From Bdellovibrionales bacterium (lineage in GTDB: Bacteria; Bdellovibrionota; UBA1018; CAIPTA01), in assembly GCA_021730855.1 (NCBI GenBank), contig JAKFYM010000237.1, positions 1 to 9,226 on the forward strand: a stretch of DNA of 9,226 nucleotides, given 5' to 3'. The translations under genes and the position numbers were made by a program. Below are positions 7,194 to 9,226 of the stretch, one piece after another (positions within the stretch are counted from its first letter, which is position 1; the number at the start of each line of letters is the position of its first letter). The notes below the pieces were generated by a model that did no database searches, was not told the DNA's origin, and saw only the letters and a program-made list of their open reading frames with translations.

Positions 7194-9226
7194 GTTCACA
7201 ATGCAACGAGTAGGGACAAGAGAAACAATATTCGCCCGCTTGGATCCCGCGCGCACTCATCGAAAGATCGGTTAGCGTGTAATTGGCGCGCAATTTTTCC
7301 AGCTCCTGCCGCAAAACTGCCTCGGCTTCCTCAGGCTCACAAGCTACCGGATAGGCCTCTGCCGTGAAGAGATCCACGAGGTAGCCTTCCACCCGCGGAT
7401 TTTTTTCTCCACGCTCTCGTGCGTAGTTCGCCACCGCCGCCATATAGGAACTTACCTGGAAGCGGTAGCGCTCCCGGCTTTCTTCCAGCACCGAAGATTT
7501 GTAGTCCACCACCAGCCAGCGGCCATCGGCTTTCTGGATCAGGCGGTCCATGGTGCCATGTAACACCACTCCCTCTAACCGCCATTCAAAGGAAATTTCC
7601 GGGAAGGCCCGCACATCGGGAGCAAAAAGTTCCTGGCCTAAGGACGAGTCTAAAAATCTTTTGAGCAGAGCGAGATCCAGCTCCATGAGCTCCTGGAATG
7701 CAGGCTGTTCAATATCTACCCCTTGGGCTTCATAGGCTTCCGTGAGCCAGGCCTGGGAGAACTCACTGCCACGCGTGCGCTCCAGCACCCGATGGAGGGC
7801 GATGCCTCGCTCTTTTTTCTCGATGCCCAGCGTGCGCAGAAGGTCGGAAATTTTTTCGTTTTTATGGGGACGGCGGAGGGCGCGCCCGGATTTGGGCCAG
7901 AGGGCCACGATGCGGTCGTCCCAGCCCTGCACAAATTTGCGCCGGTGGAACTCTCCGCAGAACTGCAGGGCCGCTAGCTCGCTGATGCTGGTTTCCCTTC
8001 TTGGCTCTAAATGTATTTTATTCTCTTTCCCCTCGGGCGGGCGGGGCTCTAGCGCCGGCGCTCCCGGCTTCGCACTCCGGCCCTCGGGCGCACTCAGCTC
8101 CAGCTGCGCCGCGCGCAGGTAGTCGGCCCAGCTATCGCCCTTACGCTTTTTTTCGCCCGGGCGCGGCAGCAGGAAAATCAATTCCTCCTGGGCGCGGGTG
8201 ATGGCCACGTAGAACAAACGCTTGAGCTCGGCCAGCTCGCGCTCGCGATTGCGCTCGCCTACTTCCTTATGGGCCGCGCACTCTTCCATCTCCTCGAGCT
8301 TGAGCGCGATCCCGATGCCGGGGATCATCCGCAGGGCCGAATTGTCGGAAAGCGTGCCGACCCCGAGCTCGGGCAAAATCGTCACGGGAAATTCCAGCCC
8401 CTTCGCGGCATGCACTGTCATCAACCGGATCGCGCCCCCACTTCCCGGTTCCGGCATGGTGGAATCATCCGTGCCATCCTCCTCGCTCTCCCAACCCGCC
8501 CAGCTAGAAACCAGTTCCACGATCTCGGCCTTGGGCAAGGCTTCCTGCTCGAGGCCCTCCAGAATCCCGAGCAGCTTTCCCGACTGGAAGTGCGCGCGAC
8601 GATCTAAAGGATAGAGCGCATAGGCCTCCGCCAGGATTTCCGAGCAGGAGAGGAAGGAGGCCAGATGCCGCCAACGAAAAAGCAAGGGAGCCTCTTCCTC
8701 CGTGAGCGATTCCCAGAGCGGCGCCTTTGGTTCCCCTCGCGCGCGAATCGCGGCGATTTTCTCGTCGGAAAATCCCAGCCAGGGCGAGCGCAGCACCGCC
8801 AAGAGAGCCATGTCATTATTGGCGCCATAGAGGGCGCGCAGGAGCGCGATCCCATCCAGCACCACCTGCTGCGCATAGAAACCATGGCTGGAACCCACCC
8901 GAAAAGGCAGGCGCGCGCGCGTGAGCGCCTGCAGGAAAGCCTCATTGCCCGAAATTTTCCGCAGCAGCACGGCAATCTCTCCCGGCGCACGGCCCTTGGC
9001 CAGCTGGGCTTGAATTTCCTGCACGAGCAGAGCCGCCTCGGTCTCGCGCCGCTCACGCGCCAAGAGTGCCTCGCCCTCGTACTCCACAAAACGCACCACT
9101 CCCCCGCCCTCGCGCTCGGACCGCGCTTCAGCGGCCACCGCTTCAAAGGAAGGAGCGGCGGCGCCCGCGGCCGGAAACATCACGGCAGAAACTTGGTTCG
9201 CTGCGCGCACAAGTTCTTTTTTGCTG
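7168..9226 (-). CDS. UvrD/AddA-type helicase-nuclease with iron-staple RecB-family nuclease domain, N-terminal part missing
   Basis: The frame is open to the right edge, where SKKELVRAANQV reads as the stretch just after the family's 'N-Y/F-R-S' element. The ATPase motifs I-III therefore lie off the window; GTG at 9210 is internal, not a start. Counting residue 1 at 9210: helicase domain about 77-345, with motif V IRLMTVHAAKGLEFPV (261-276) and motif VI KRLFYVAITRAQEEL (330-344). A low-complexity linker about 350-405 leads to a PD-(D/E)XK nuclease domain of RecB family: H473 in GIALHRVLE, D555 in GTMDRLI, D569 and K571 in VVDYKSS, and Q585/Y589 in QVSSYMA. All catalytic positions are kept. 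C418 before the nuclease core and C662, C665, C671 after it match the four-cysteine 4Fe-4S staple of AddB and Cas4-like nucleases. The expected role is resection of DNA double-strand ends for RecA-dependent repair. AddA-like, AdnB-like or a stand-alone helicase-nuclease cannot be separated without the missing N terminus and upstream neighbour. Confidence 0.93.
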   Translation of the reverse strand, partial: SKKELVRAANQVSAVMFPAAGAAAPSFEAVAAEARSEREGGGVVRFVEYEGEALLARERRETEAALLVQEIQAQLAKGRAPGEIAVLLRKISGNEAFLQALTRARLPFRVGSSHGFYAQQVVLDGIALLRALYGANNDMALLAVLRSPWLGFSDEKIAAIRARGEPKAPLWESLTEEEAPLLFRWRHLASFLSCSEILAEAYALYPLDRRAHFQSGKLLGILEGLEQEALPKAEIVELVSSWAGWESEEDGTDDSTMPEPGSGGAIRLMTVHAAKGLEFPVTILPELGVGTLSDNSALRMIPGIGIALKLEEMEECAAHKEVGERNRERELAELKRLFYVAITRAQEELIFLLPRPGEKKRKGDSWADYLRAAQLELSAPEGRSAKPGAPALEPRPPEGKENKIHLEPRRETSISELAALQFCGEFHRRKFVQGWDDRIVALWPKSGRALRRPHKNEKISDLLRTLGIEKKERGIALHRVLERTRGSEFSQAWLTEAYEAQGVDIEQPAFQELMELDLALLKRFLDSSLGQELFAPDVRAFPEISFEWRLEGVVLHGTMDRLIQKADGRWLVVDYKSSVLEESRERYRFQVSSYMAAVANYARERGEKNPRVEGYLVDLFTAEAYPVACEPEEAEAVLRQELEKLRANYTLTDLSMSARGIQAGEYCFSCPYSLHCELGQKLVLA

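Noticed and set aside
7168..7980. The stapled nuclease domain could suggest a Cas4 protein and a nearby CRISPR system
   Set aside because: The nuclease is fused to UvrD-type helicase motifs in the same frame, and no repeat-spacer array or other cas-like gene is visible.

Overview
The window is almost wall-to-wall coding and every supported gene lies on the minus strand, so it reads from right to left. It is GC-rich with very short or negative intergenic gaps. The gene content (a Glt/Nfs-type envelope complex with large periplasmic TPR proteins, an FHA protein and a Myxococcus/Bdellovibrio-type outer-membrane barrel) points to a predatory or gliding-type bacterium of the former Deltaproteobacteria. 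Bdellovibrionota or a relative is more likely than a typical Myxococcota, whose GC is usually higher. This placement is inference from gene content only.

Right part (7168-9226): the C-terminal part of a UvrD/AddA-type helicase-nuclease, cut by the right edge just downstream of the expected N-terminal ATPase motifs. It keeps helicase motifs V and VI and a complete RecB-family nuclease domain. Four cysteines are placed as in the AddB/Cas4-type iron-sulfur staple. It should act in double-strand-break end processing and is probably not functionally tied to the genes that follow.

Middle and left (1-7130): five genes in a tight run. In transcription order they are (1) a 243-aa outer-membrane beta-barrel protein, (2) a 515-aa secreted TPR protein resembling GltE/AglT, (3) an about 1223-aa secreted TPR protein resembling GltD/AgnA, (4) a 94-aa secreted protein of unknown function in the position of GltF, and (5) the N-terminal 310 residues of a GltG/PglI-like FHA protein that runs off the left edge just as its transmembrane helix begins. 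Spacing falls from 18 nt between genes 1 and 2, to an overlap between 2 and 3, to two consecutive 4-nt ATGA overlaps between 3, 4 and 5. This indicates one co-transcribed, translationally coupled operon. A weak promoter candidate sits over the stop codon of the helicase gene.

Together the five products would form part of a trans-envelope machine: a cytoplasmic FHA domain on an inner-membrane anchor, large periplasmic TPR scaffolds, and an outer-membrane barrel. In Myxococcus xanthus two paralogous machines have this layout: Glt (gliding motility, driven by the AglRQS motor) and Nfs (spore-coat assembly). The window cannot decide between them because the motor and the GltH/I/J/K-type genes, if present, lie outside it. 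No RNA genes, CRISPR arrays, insertion sequences or convincing terminators were seen, and no gene-free stretch exceeds 40 bases.
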